From NCBI GenBank assembly GCA_004335835.1, contig RWJK01000723.1, positions 1 through 21,811 on the forward strand: 21,811 nucleotides of DNA, read 5' to 3'. Positions 1 through 10,000 of the stretch are shown one piece after another. This DNA is from Scenedesmus sp. ARA3. Taxonomy: Eukaryota > Chlorophyta > Chlorophyceae > Sphaeropleales > Scenedesmaceae. The translations under genes were made by a program, and so were the position numbers. Under the pieces are notes generated by a model. It was not told the origin of the DNA and searched no databases. It saw only the letters and a program-made list of their open reading frames with translations. How positions within the stretch are numbered: the first letter of the stretch is position 1; every line of letters begins with the position of its first letter.

Positions 1-116
1 TATATACACACGTCCTTGCCGACGTAGCCAGACCGCAAGATAAAACCCGAGGTCGGCATCAAATCCCCTCGCACTGAGTGCACGTCGTTCTCCTGTATAA
101 CAGTGGTATTGGATAG

Positions 117-1804
117 CGTCCCATCCTNTACCTTGTAGCGGGCTATAGAGACATGTCACCGGACAGTGTCACCACAGGTCCCCGTTACACTGGTGATGCC
201 TATACGGCATTGATCAACCCAGCCCTCCACGACCCTGACTATGAGCTCAGAGGAACAAAGATCCACGGTGAGAACCGAGGCTGCTGCCGCGGCTGCTGCT
301 AGCTATCTTTCAGCTGTCATGCCAAACAGCTGCGCTCGGCAAGGCACACAGTTTTACTGCAGGTTGGACAGTTTTGTTTGGTGTGGCCGGTTAATTAGTG
401 GTTTGTTTCTGCAGCCTGTCACTGTAGCATGCTGAAGCAGTGTAGCATGCAGCCCATTCACACCATGGGCAGAGGCCGACTGATGCTCAAACGTCTTAAA
501 CTGTGCCGCATGCATGCTGCAGGCCTCTCAAAACGCAGACTTCGTATGGAAGGCATCTCCTGCCAGCAGGCTTTTGACGGCCTGACCGCATTTGTCAATA
601 ATAAAACCCAGCCAGGCCAGACACCAGCCATTGTAGCACACGATGGCTTTGCCCTGCACTTTCCTATCATGGAAGCGGCTTTGCTCCGCTCCGCAAGGGC
701 AGCTGGAGGGCCCAGGCCAGACGCCACAGCAGACAGCAGCAGCAATGGGAACTGCAGCGGCAGCAGTAGCTCCAGCCTGAGGAGGCGCAGGCAAAACAAG
801 CGCACCGCGCAAGCACTTGCTTCACAACTCAGCATCGCTGACAGCAGTGCTGTGTCCGCAGCAACAAGCTGGCTACACTGGCTGGCCTGCAGCGTGGCTG
901 TTTCATGACACGCTGCTGCTGGCGCGCTGCCTTCAGGGGATGCAGCCATCTAGCTCACACCTCTGGGACAGGCTGGCCAACACCAAACAAGGTGAGTGCA
1001 TGCACTCACTGCGCAGTGACAGCTGAGAGGAGGGAAGTAGCCACTGGCAATGCATTGTGTAGGGCAGGAATGCATGTCTGGGCAACGCAGCGTTGCACAG
1101 AGTTGCCGCAGCACACTGGCAAATAGGTGTGCCGTGCAAGTGCTGCACTGCTATGGTCCGTAACTATCACGAGTGTTGCGGCAGCCAGCAACTCGGTCAG
1201 CATTGGTCGCCTGGCAGAGCTCCAGCACTCTGGCATGCTCAAATATAATGAAACAGTCGACTTTCATTGCGGATGAAGCCGTTGCAGCAATCCGTCAGCT
1301 TCTGTTCTTGGGAATGGAAAAGAACGGATTCAGACATCCGCCGAGTTCTCATGACCGCAGCAGATGCGTAACTGCACATTCAAGCAAAACTGAGCCAGAA
1401 TGTCTTTTGTTCAAAGTCTCCCAACCATCCGCGTGTGCAGCTGTCGAAATGTGTTGCAAAGCTCGCCGCTTTCCAGTGACTGCATGACATCACGTGTATG
1501 GATGCTGCTGCTGCTGCTGTGGTGCCTGCTGCTGTGCCATGCATGTGCAGAAGCCCTTGCAAAGGCCCTGCTGCCCGCCTACAGCGAAGCTGGTGTAACG
1601 CCACGAGAGCGTGCATTTGTGTCCGCTGCCAGTGTGGCGCGCCTGTCAGCAGTGCTGTTGGCCCTGCTGGAACTGCCACCCACACAGGTGGCTGATGTAG
1701 CGGCTGGGCCGCCTGACGCCTGCACCGAGCTGCACCGGGCCCATGCACCATGGCTGAGCAAGCATGGCCATGGCCTCTGGATGCTGTCAGCACCGCAGCA
1801 TTAG
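117..1804 (+). CDS. DEDDh-type 3'-5' exonuclease-like protein, 5'-partial, possibly degenerate
   Basis: Four segments join in phase: 117-267, 523 to about 765, 893-991 and 1551-1804 (stop TAG 1802-1804). The first holds TALINP and ends in TKIH; the splice gives IHGLS, matching the 'lvNP ... IHGit' stretch of DEDDh exonucleases. The second has IVAHDGF followed by LHFPIM, aligning with the Exo II block (normally HNxxFD). The third has WLFHDTLLLAR, the usual 'DTL' strand. The fourth has RERAFVSAASVARLSAVL where Exo III (HxxxxD) should be. Junctions 1 and 3 use good sites (GTGAGA, GTGAGTG; acceptors ending in GCAG). The donor near 766 (GTAGCT) is weak, and the exon before it ends in Ser/Asn-rich low complexity. 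The Exo I motif (DxE) lies before the window or in poor sequence: base 128 is an N, and a TAG at 114-116 precedes the first readable segment. Exo II Asp reads His, and Exo III His/Asp are not visible, so activity is doubtful. Family fairly likely; exon model and end uncertain. Confidence 0.42.
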
Positions 1805-2877
1805 GTGATGCCTCGGCTGATGCTGCACCGTGGGATGATGCTAGCATCCGACACAGGCAGCAGCTGGTGGAGCGGTTCCCAGGGTTGATGGGCGTGCCAA
1901 GGACAAGGAACCCCTTTCGGCTGAAGCACTGCCCGACTGCCATGCTAAATGCAGAAGAAGAAGCAGAGCTGCTTTTTGTGAAGAACTTTTATTTATGGGA
2001 CCGAATTTAACGATGGTGCAATGTACAGACACTAGCTGACGGATAGTCTTCAAGGTGTGCGGCATCGTTCTCAAGGTGTAGCTGTTAGCACAGGCATTGG
2101 TGGGTGGTTTGAGTGGACCACACTGCATGCAGTTGCACGTTTGCTGCTGATTTGCTGACAGTCGCAGTTGACCAATTTTCCAAAAAAGGCGAATCATGTT
2201 GCAAGACTTGCATGCTGTATGTGACTCAGACAGTTGTTTTGTGGGCTCTTCATGATTGTGCGGCGTGCATGCCTGCTGCACTCCGGCGGCAGAAAGGGCC
2301 GTCCTGTCAGGACCTGCATGTGGGCCTCCGCAGCCTCAACTGCCAGACAGGGTGCTACTTTTGTGGGTCCAGTAGGCCACATGCAACACATTACCTTTGC
2401 CAGCTGGCTTGCCGGCGTGACGTCAGGCGTGCTATGGCACAGGTGATGACGTAGTGATGATGGTCTGACAATGGCTCAGTCAGCAACCCCGCACAGGGTC
2501 GCACAAAGCATGCGCACAGCATGCTGTTTGCGTCATTGCTCTGGGCTGCAGCCGGGTAGACGCTACGCAATGCAAGAGGTGGCACACATTCCTGTGCCAC
2601 GGCGCAGGTTGGTTGCATCAGAGCGGTGCCCCGAACAGCGCATACCATCTGCTGCCAGGCAGCAAGCGTCACAATCAGCTCCAAAGCTAAATTGTAACCA
2701 CCAATACGAGCAACCGTGCAACACCACCATGGTGGCCAGTCCACCAGTCTGCTGCTGCTGTGATGAATATCCTGTCACAAAAGCAGCTGTTGCTGCGCTG
2801 GCTGACACTCTTATCTTGCCTGCTGCATTATATGAGCATGTAAAGCAGCCAGCAGCCAGGAGCAGCAATGCATGCTG
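1805..2877. other. Convergent intergenic region between the exonuclease-like gene and ALG13
   Basis: No supported gene. Open frames on both strands (for example 1750-2010 plus, ending in FYLWDRI, and 2471-3118 plus) lack splice partners or lie antisense to ALG13. The stretch should contain the 3' ends of both flanking transcripts. A TGTAA, the usual chlorophyte poly(A) signal, occurs at 2693-2697 on the plus strand, about 890 nt after the exonuclease stop, which is rather far. I saw no such signal for ALG13 on the minus strand. Confidence 0.5.
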
Positions 2878-4589
2878 TCAGCTGGTAGCTCTATGCCTGC
2901 CCATGAAGTCATCCACTTTGTCAATGATGCCACATGCATTCTTTGCAGGAAACGGCTTCAGCTCTGATGTGTCCAGGCTGGTCACTGCTGACAGCAGCTC
3001 GTCAGGAGCAGCACAAACCTGCAGTCAGCAGCAGCAGCAGCGGCGGCAGGACGGAATGAGCAATACGGCAAACCTAAATCACAACGTGACTGAAGTACTT
3101 GGCAGTATGCTGATTTAGGAAATTTCTGTGTTGTGATACGGCTGACGTCATGCAGAGAGCACTGCTTGGTTGCAGCTGCTGCATGCAGTGCATTCACACT
3201 CTGGTGCGCCAACCATTGTGAGCAACAGACTTCCGTTCATCTGCTGTCCGCGCGATGCCAGCTGCTGTTCAGGCTATTGAAGCTGTCGCCCAAGCACACC
3301 TAGGCCGCTGGCTGCACACGTATATGGATTGTGCAATGTGCTGCCCTGCACTGCTCACCACTGCCTGCATGGCAGCCAGGTGGTCGCCCAGCTCCGCCTG
3401 GTGGTTGTCCATCAGCAGCGGGTTGGGCACCACGATCAGCGGCTTGCCCGCGTGCAGCGTCTCAAAGATGCTGCCCGAGCCTGGCGCCACATCAGCAGCA
3501 GGTGCAGCAGGTGCAGCGCATAATGAAGGCACGTGCAGCAGGGCCAGCGGCAATTCAGCCAGTGCCAACACCGGCAGGCTGCGAGCTTGATGTTGCACGC
3601 CACGACCCAGTACAGCATGTGCAGGGCGTCACACTAATGAGCTGCTGCTCGTGCGGCTGCCGCACCTGCGTGGCTGATGATGAGCGCTGCTGAGGAGATG
3701 TACTCCGCTAACGAAGGCGAGAAGTCGAAGTACCTGCGTAAGCGGCAGACACAGGTGTACAGCTTACTGGCTGGTGTGCTGCTGCTGCTGCTGCTTGCTG
3801 AGCCATGCGTCCAAGCTCAGCTGTTGCCTTTCCATGAACTGCTGCAGCACGTGCTTGCTGCGCAGTGCCATGCAACCGTATCGGCCAGCTGCCAAGCAAC
3901 TGATGTTGTGCGGCAAACAGCTGCCTGGCTGTGCTGAGCGCCTCTTGCGCTCCCCACATGCTCATGCTTGCGAGACTGCTGCCTGCGGTGTTTTAAACTC
4001 GTTGAAAGTCGCTGGTACATTGCTGGGCTTTCCCGCGCAAACAGATGCGGCCTGCATAACAGCTGACATATCCTCCCATGGTCATTCCTGGTGCAGGCTC
4101 GTGGACTCAGTCGCAGGCCACAACGGCTGGCATATGCGTGGAAGCTGCTGCAGAGCCACTCACTGCACTTTGAGGCCGCTGGCGTGCTCTGCTGATGTGG
4201 CTCCTGCAGGCAGCAGCTTGCAGGGCACATACTCGCCAGCTCCTTTCTGAATTATGAGCTGGCTGTAGCCCTTGGCTGCCAGCGCTGCTGCAAACTCTGG
4301 GGTGTCTACTGCCCTGCAGGCGCAGGCACAACCACAGTGACGAGCTTGATGGTGCTGAGAATGATGCAGCAATGCCTCAGCCGGATGAGTACAGCGGAAT
4401 GCGTTGGACCGCCAGCCTAGTACAGAGCGAGCAAGTCCAGCTGGTTACTGGTGTGTGCTTAACAGCACTGCAGTCCCGCTGAGCTTTGAAGCTGTGATGA
4501 GTTCATCCACCTGCTCACTTGATGAGGTCTTCAAACTTGGTGGTGCCAACGGTCACGAAGACAGAACGTTGGCCCCGTGTCTGAACCAT
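2878..4589 (-). CDS. ALG13: ALG13, catalytic subunit of UDP-GlcNAc transferase (five exons, complete)
   Basis: ALG13 is the soluble catalytic half of the ALG13/ALG14 enzyme, which adds the second GlcNAc to dolichyl-PP-GlcNAc on the cytosolic face of the ER (family GT28). Exons in transcript order: 4589-4519, 4313-4164, 3733-3666, 3480-3359, 3018-2878. They total 552 nt, giving 183 aa plus stop, and all phases match (2, 2, 1, 0). Landmarks: N-terminal [14 protein letters not shown] (residues 10-23), [13 protein letters not shown] in exon 2, [20 protein letters not shown] (77-97) running into [17 protein letters not shown] with MDNHQAEL (108-127), and the C-terminal APDELL ... LKPFP (141-161). 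These blocks occur in the family's normal order and the length is normal. The start is the first ATG before the conserved strand. Donors are GTGAGC, GTGAGT, GTGCGG and GTGAGC; introns are 205, 430, 185 and 340 nt. It is a single-domain protein, not fused to ALG14 or to an OTU domain. It is divergent from the gene at 5161. Confidence 0.93.
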
Positions 4590-5160
4590 GCTGCTGCCCC
4601 TTTGTGCTGATGCTGTTCAGAAGCACTGCACTGCAGGCAGTTGTAGTGCTGAAAGCCAGCACCCGCCCAGCTGAGGCCTGGTGAGGTGGTCACTTACGTA
4701 GCTGAAACAATCTATACGTTGTCAAAACAACCAAAAACAAGCAGCTGAGTGATCATGAGCAGTAGGAAGCTGATACAGATACACAACAGCAGAAGGTCAC
4801 TTGTCGTGTCAGCTTAAACCGCTAAGGTGCAAGGCAGTGTGTTGACTTATGCTAGGATCTTGTGCAATTGGAAGCTGTGTGAGAAACACCGTCATCGACG
4901 GTCCTGCGGAACAACCCTGGCAAGCGACCGTTCAAGTGCCCGGCCAAAGGCGCCCTTAACCAAGGTACAGCATGCGCATCGCCAGGACTGTCCATCACAG
5001 CACAATCGTTACATGCCAATAAAGCGGACAGCTCCAGCTGCCACCAGCCTCATCTGCTGCCACCACTGCTTGCACCACCCATTCCTCACCCTGCTGGCGT
5101 GGCCAATTTTCATCCCTGAACATCACTTGAGGACCTGAGCCCTATTAATTAGTCTTAACT
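4590..5160. promoter_or_regulatory. 571-bp divergent intergenic region, likely shared promoter
   Basis: This stretch separates the start codons of ALG13 (minus) and the small membrane-protein gene (plus), so it must hold both 5' UTRs and core promoters. No clear TATA box or known motif stands out. It is less CTG-rich than its surroundings. An open frame at 4827-5138 has no family signal and is not called. Confidence 0.45.
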
Positions 5161-5188
5161 ATGGCAGGAACCAATGATGCAGCCAGTC

Positions 5189-5235
<47 letters not shown>

Positions 5236-6012
5236 TTTCCTGCCAAGGAGGTGCTGCTGACAGCAGGCACAGGCTTCTTCCTGGGCATGTTCTACTTCTA
5301 CAAGAGGAAGCAGACCCTGCCCTTCAAGGTGGGTTGGGCATCTGTAATCAACTATTACAAGTCACTTTGCACGGATGTAGCCCATACTTGCGCTGCATGG
5401 ACGTAGCCCATACTTGTCGCAAGGCGGGTTTGACATTGGCAGCTGGCAACACAAACACGTTGGGGTTGCTGGCCTGTAGGTGTGCTACGGCCTCATGTGG
5501 CCCACCCTTGGCGGCGGCATCATGCTGGCAGTGACACCCACACCAGACGAGATGGCACAGGTAGCGAGCAGCAGCAGCAGCACTGGCAGCATTGAATCAG
5601 CTCCAGCAGTGTGTCCATGGCTTGTCGGCTGGTTGACGCGCTGCGTGCTACATCATGCTGCAGCCAGGTCCTTGTATGGTGTGTGATGGGACCGGCAGCA
5701 ACTGACAGGCACTACTTCACCTTTTTTATAGCACAGCTGTTCATGACAAACGTCACTTTTGCACAAAGAGACGCTTGTGCTGGACTTGCAGCGCAACGTG
5801 CATACCGGCGTTATACAAAAGTGCTGCATGTTTGATCACTAATTGGGCTTACTGCTGCTTGTCTACTCGCTGCTGCTGCTGCTGCTGCTGCTGGTTCGCA
5901 GCGGCTGGACCGGTCGCGGGCTGTCACCACAGAAGACCTGAGGAGGCAGCGGGTAGCCAATGCAGCCACAGTAGAAGCAATGGCCAAGCAGTACGCTGGG
6001 CAGCAGAGATGA
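5161..6012 (+). CDS. Small poly-Ser, two-TM membrane protein of unknown function (three exons)
   Basis: Exons 5161-5328, 5480-5560 and 5902-6012 join in phase 0 and encode 119 aa ending at TGA 6010-6012. Donors are GTGGGT and GTAGCG; acceptors are TGTAG and TTCGCAG. Layout: a short polar start (1-10); fifteen serines (11-25) from a perfect AGC run; a hydrophobic segment about 31-47 (LLTAGTGFFLGMFYFY) followed by KRKQ; a second about 57-74 (YGLMWPTLGGGIMLAV); then PTPDEMAQRL and a charged, probably helical tail rich in Arg, Glu and Ala. The Gly-rich TM2 and 'PTxxEM..RL' followed by an Arg-rich helix weakly recall small inner-mitochondrial assembly factors such as CBP4/UQCC3, but those normally have one TM, so I do not assign it. 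The ATG is the only one before the first TM. Exon 2 ends exactly after a motif that continues sensibly in exon 3, which supports the model. Confidence 0.72.
5191..5235 (+). repeat. (AGC)15 coding microsatellite
   Basis: Fifteen uninterrupted AGC triplets encode Ser11-Ser25 of the small membrane protein. Only one of the six serine codons is used, so this is an expanded repeat rather than a selected Ser-rich stretch. Length variation between strains is expected and would stay in frame. Confidence 0.95.
5870..5893 (+). repeat. (CTG)8 tract just upstream of a 3' splice site
   Basis: Eight CTG units lie 8 nt before the exon 3 acceptor (AG 5900-5901) of the small membrane-protein gene, where a polypyrimidine tract would be expected. 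Similar CTG tracts precede other acceptors in the window, for example those at 1550 and 15066. Confidence 0.85.
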
Positions 6013-6211
6013 TGCAGCAGGCTTTGCATAGGTGCTTGTCAGCCAGCAGAGGCTGGGGTCCCACCTTGGGCAGCAGCTGCTGGGCGACTCCACTTTCATT
6101 GTGGTGCGCTGAACACCAGCAGCTGGCTGTGTCATGTCGCTTGTGGCATAGCATTGTGCTCTGCACAACCCTAGCACTGCGGGGTTGACAGCTCTTCATT
6201 GGCGTTGGCCA

Positions 6212-6216
6212 TGTAA
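6212..6216 (+). terminator. Candidate TGTAA poly(A) signal
   Basis: TGTAA is the usual polyadenylation signal in chlorophyte algae. This copy is 200 nt after the stop of the plus-strand small membrane-protein gene. A five-base match has little weight on its own. Confidence 0.3.
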
Positions 6217-6574
6217 TGATGCCTTTGCCAGCATGAAGTTCTCTCCGCAACAGCAGCTGTTGGCCAACTGGCATATCCATGTCGTTGCACGACGCAGCAT
6301 GCTGCTTATTGGTAGCTTGTGCTGCTGTGCATGCACATGCTTGTCGTCTGCACGCGGCACACCCAGGTTGTTTAACCGCATCTAGCATCCAGCACGGATT
6401 GGCAGAACCGTGCCAGCCACTGCAATACGTGGCACACAAGGTGTGCGGCGCACAGCATCAGGTTGCGCATATGGAACAGCAACCGGACCCTCAAAGGCGC
6501 CCACTGGGACAGGGCACGGCACCTTAAATTGCAGCCTCTTGATGGGCCGACATCGGGTTGCTTGTGGCGTGCAG

Positions 6575-6710
6575 ACAGGGCGCCAGCTACATCAGCATGC
6601 TGCCGCAGCACCCGCTGCTGCAGAAGGCCCCTTGCTGCTGCATTGTGGTGACCTACGATTTGTGTGGCGTGTTACTCAACCCACTGTTCAAGTCTCCATG
6701 GTTGATGTAG
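6575..6710 (+). other. Coding-like island, possible exon of an unidentified gene
   Basis: After a plausible acceptor (GTGCAG at 6569-6574) the frame reads QGASYISMLPQHPLLQKAP, then CIVVTYDLCGVLLNPLFK, and stops at TAG 6708-6710. The amino-acid mix is more protein-like than nearby frames. No family is recognised. A possible upstream start at 6233 (MKFSPQQQLLANW) would need further exons that I could not join with good phases. It could be a gene remnant or chance. Confidence 0.2.
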
Positions 6711-7062
6711 CAGGCCTGCGCACATGTTGCAACAGGGCCTGCCTGGCAACAGTGTTGCTGAGCATGGTGGGTGCGTGACTGTAGGAGGCTGTTCAATCGC
6801 CAGAGTGTAACGTCACACTGTCAACAGGCCCATTGACTGCATGTTCCCTGCACTCCGTCTTGGCTGCTTCAGCCACGTCAACATCAGCGCATCAGCTGGC
6901 AGGTGGCTGTGCGTCCAACACACGTTGCATGCATCAATGCCACCATGGCAATCTACAACAGCCATCAACGCTCACACCTGTGCCAACAGCCAACACAGTA
7001 GGCACTTCAAGGTGTCCACACTTCTATCCACGCACTGCAGCAACTGTAGGGAGTCGTGCAAA

Positions 7063-10000
7063 TCACAGCAGCTCCAGCACCCTGTCCAGCACGTCGTGCA
7101 CCCGAGCCACTGCCAGCCAGGCATCCACAGCCTGGCCAGAGCCCTGCGCATCACCAGGAATGCACACGCGCTCCTGCTGCTGCCCACTAGTGCCTGCCGC
7201 TGCTGTGGCTGTCGCTGCTGCAGCTTGACAAGCTGCACTGGCCGCACTCCCTTGCTCCACCCTGTTCACTAACTGCAAGCCTTGCAGAGCGTCTGTCACA
7301 GCCGCTGAGAGTGCTTGCAGTGGCTGCTGCAGCACCTGCTGCAGCTCTGCCCCTTGTCCACTGCTGCTGCCTCCTGCTGCTGAGGGGCTGGCAGCAGCAG
7401 CAGCATCACCAGCCGCAGTGCTGTTGGATGCAGCAGTTGCACTGGATCCAGCTGCCTGCGCCTTGAGCAGGGCCAGCCTGACTACTGCCAGTGCTGCGCA
7501 GACCGCGTTGGTGTTGTCAGAGAGCTGGTCTGCATCCTTCCAGCCGACAGCGCCGTGCTGCTGCAGCCAGGGAAGCACCAGCTGCACACTGCCAGTGCTG
7601 CTGAAGGGGCCAGGGCCTGCAGAGCAGCATAGATGAGGCACAAAAAGAAGCAGCTTACGAGGTGCACCGTGAATACGGCTCAACGGCTGCAGCGGTTGCA
7701 TGACAATCATGCTTCATCTCCCTTGCATGCTAGATAACTCATTGCCAGCATTTGCCGGCCGGATGTTTGCTGGCCTGCTGCAGCAACTCTGCAACAGGGC
7801 CGCGTAGATTAGCCGCAATGATCACCTGTAGTGCGAGCCAGCTGCAGCCTGACCTCCCCCATCAGCAGCGCTGCCACCTCTGGATGAATGCGCCTGCTAC
7901 CTGCACTGCTGCTGCTGGTGCTGCCGCCAAGCAGCTCCTGCAGGCAGCAGAAGCATGCTCCCCGGCCTGGCGCCCTCAGCAGCTGCTGCAGTGCCAAGCT
8001 GGCTTGTGTGCGCAGCGCAGCGCCAGCAGCAGAAGCTATTGTGCTGGCCAGCAGGCCTATGCAAGGCTCCAAGTGCGGCAACAGCTGCTGAGCGGCTGCT
8101 GCGTCTGCTTCTGTGAAGGTGTGGGGTGCAGGACTGTCTGCTACTGCTGCTGCTTGCAGGGCTGCTGCATGGGCTGCTGCTGTTTGCAGCAGCGCTATGA
8201 CTTTGAGGATGACAAGGGGCCTGCCTTCTGATGCGGCTGACAGCACGGCACACCGTTCACAGGCCACCTGCAAGCGGCACATGCAGTACGCATGCGTGCA
8301 CTACGCTGGCTTACATGTGGCGAGATGAGGCGGCAGTTGCACAGCGTACCACCACGCTGCACTGCAATCCCATTCAATTCGAATTTAAAGCAGCCAGGCC
8401 CCACATGTGACTGTATCTCTGATGCAGAGGAGTGCATTGCAGCTGCTGCATACAACTAGGCACACGAACTTGCAGGACACAGCCTTGCGTGCATGCCAAT
8501 GCAAGCACTTCCAGACACACCAAGCACCTACCTGCAGTGTTTCCACAGGCGACTCCGGCATTGCCAGTGAGCAGCGTCCTGCAGGCCTGGCTGCATCCAA
8601 ACAGCTGGCATACAGTGCTGCCAGTGCTGCTCCTCCCGCCTCGTTGCCTGACTTTTGTGCAAGTGACTGCCAGGACCCAAGGCCTGCCTCATGCAGCAGA
8701 CCCAGCAGCTCACACACTACACCAGCAGCATCTGAAGCTGTGTCGCTGCTGCTGTAACTTGTGCTGCTCGGCTCTGGCTGTCCAGCTGTGCTACTGCTGG
8801 GTGCAGTAGCTGCAGCTGCACTGGGGCCACCTGCTGCTGCTGCTCCTGCTGCTGCTTGCCGGCCTGCTAGGGTTAGTGGCACAGGTGCCAGCACACTTGC
8901 AGGACTGGGCAGGAGGCTGGCGGCATTCGATGCTGACAGCACCTCTATTGCCAAGTCAGTGAGTGGTGGCGGCGGCCAGCTTGCTGTCAGCTGCAGCAGC
9001 AGGCACAGCAGTAGATTGCCCACTGCCTGCTTGCAGGATGCAGCAGCTGCTGCATCTGACTCCCCGGGGAGCACCTGCAGCAACGCAGGTTGAGGCAGCA
9101 ATGCAACGTGACTGGAGCAGAACTTACACTGCCGCTTGTGGCAACGAAGAGCTGCACAACAAACAGCAGGTTCGGCAAGATGACACTTTCATTGAATGGC
9201 TATCCATCTATCTCTTATGAGGCAGTGCTCAGCACTACTACAACACAATCGGGCCCCTTCCAGGCCAAAGGAGTTGTACATGCACAACTCAACTCACCAA
9301 ACACTCTAATCACAGCAGCAGGTAATACTGCTGCCCAAAGAGCATTGGCAGCTCACCTTGTGCAATATGTCTGCTACAAAATCTTCGTACAGCTGCCAGT
9401 TTGCAGCCAGGAAAGTGTCCAGCCGCCGCAGCGTATCATCAGCACTGCCAGCAAACACATCTTCGCTGTCACATGGTGCAGCAGCTGTCGTGCTGCTGCT
9501 GCTCTGGCTCGCAGCCAGCCGCAGCTGTGCTGCTGCCCAGCCCTGGAGGACCTCACCATGCGCCTGCAACATCAGCACTCACATGCGCCAACACGGCCGT
9601 TTGTGTGCCCACACGCAAGGATTCAAGGATAACGTGATGTTCTTGCAACTGTCTTGGCTGCTATGTCATGTGTTGCACTTGACGTGCTCCACCAGTTTGT
9701 GTTGAGGCATGCCTTCCGCACTTGTTCATGCATGGTCGCACTGAGGTCTCAAGTACTGCGAACCCTCTGACATTCATTAGAAGTCCAACCCACTTCAGGT
9801 TGCAAGCACAGGCTCTGACCCCTGCATCACGCGCCATAGTGTGCATCATCAGCTGCTGCTGCCGCCTCCTACCTTTGCAAGTGCAGCAACTGGCACCAGG
9901 CACTCTGTGGCAAAGGCTGCCTTGCGCCGCGCAAGCTTTGCCAGCTGCTGCGGCAGCAGCGCCATCAGCCCGCACAAGAACTGCAGCACTGGCGCACTCA

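Larger units (their letters stand above)
6013..7062. other. Convergent intergenic region, mostly without recognised content
   Basis: This lies between the stop of the small membrane-protein gene (plus) and the stop of the ALF4-like gene (minus). It should hold both 3' UTRs. One coding-like island is listed separately (6575-6710). The other open frames have Cys/Ala/Ser-rich translations typical of out-of-frame GC/CTG-rich DNA. Confidence 0.45.

Noticed and set aside
1..116. Possible transposon fragment or Exo I exon at the left edge
   Set aside because: All three plus frames contain stops, and only a short VVLD-like string is seen, in a different frame from the next exon. The nearby N at 128 makes the frame unreliable.
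1380..1943. 187-codon minus-strand ORF
   Set aside because: Antisense to the exonuclease-like exon at 1551-1804; no family signal. Its openness follows from the CTG/CAG-rich composition.
1750..2010. Plus-strand ORF ending in FVKNFYLWDRI as a further exon of the exonuclease-like gene
   Set aside because: It overlaps the preceding frame, and no in-phase donor/acceptor pair with a plausible intron length links the two. Possible, but not supportable.
2471..3118. 215-codon plus-strand ORF starting with ATG
   Set aside because: It lies antisense to ALG13 exon 5 and into intron 4, is Cys/Ser/Gln-rich and has no recognisable motif. The ALG13 reading on the other strand is unambiguous.
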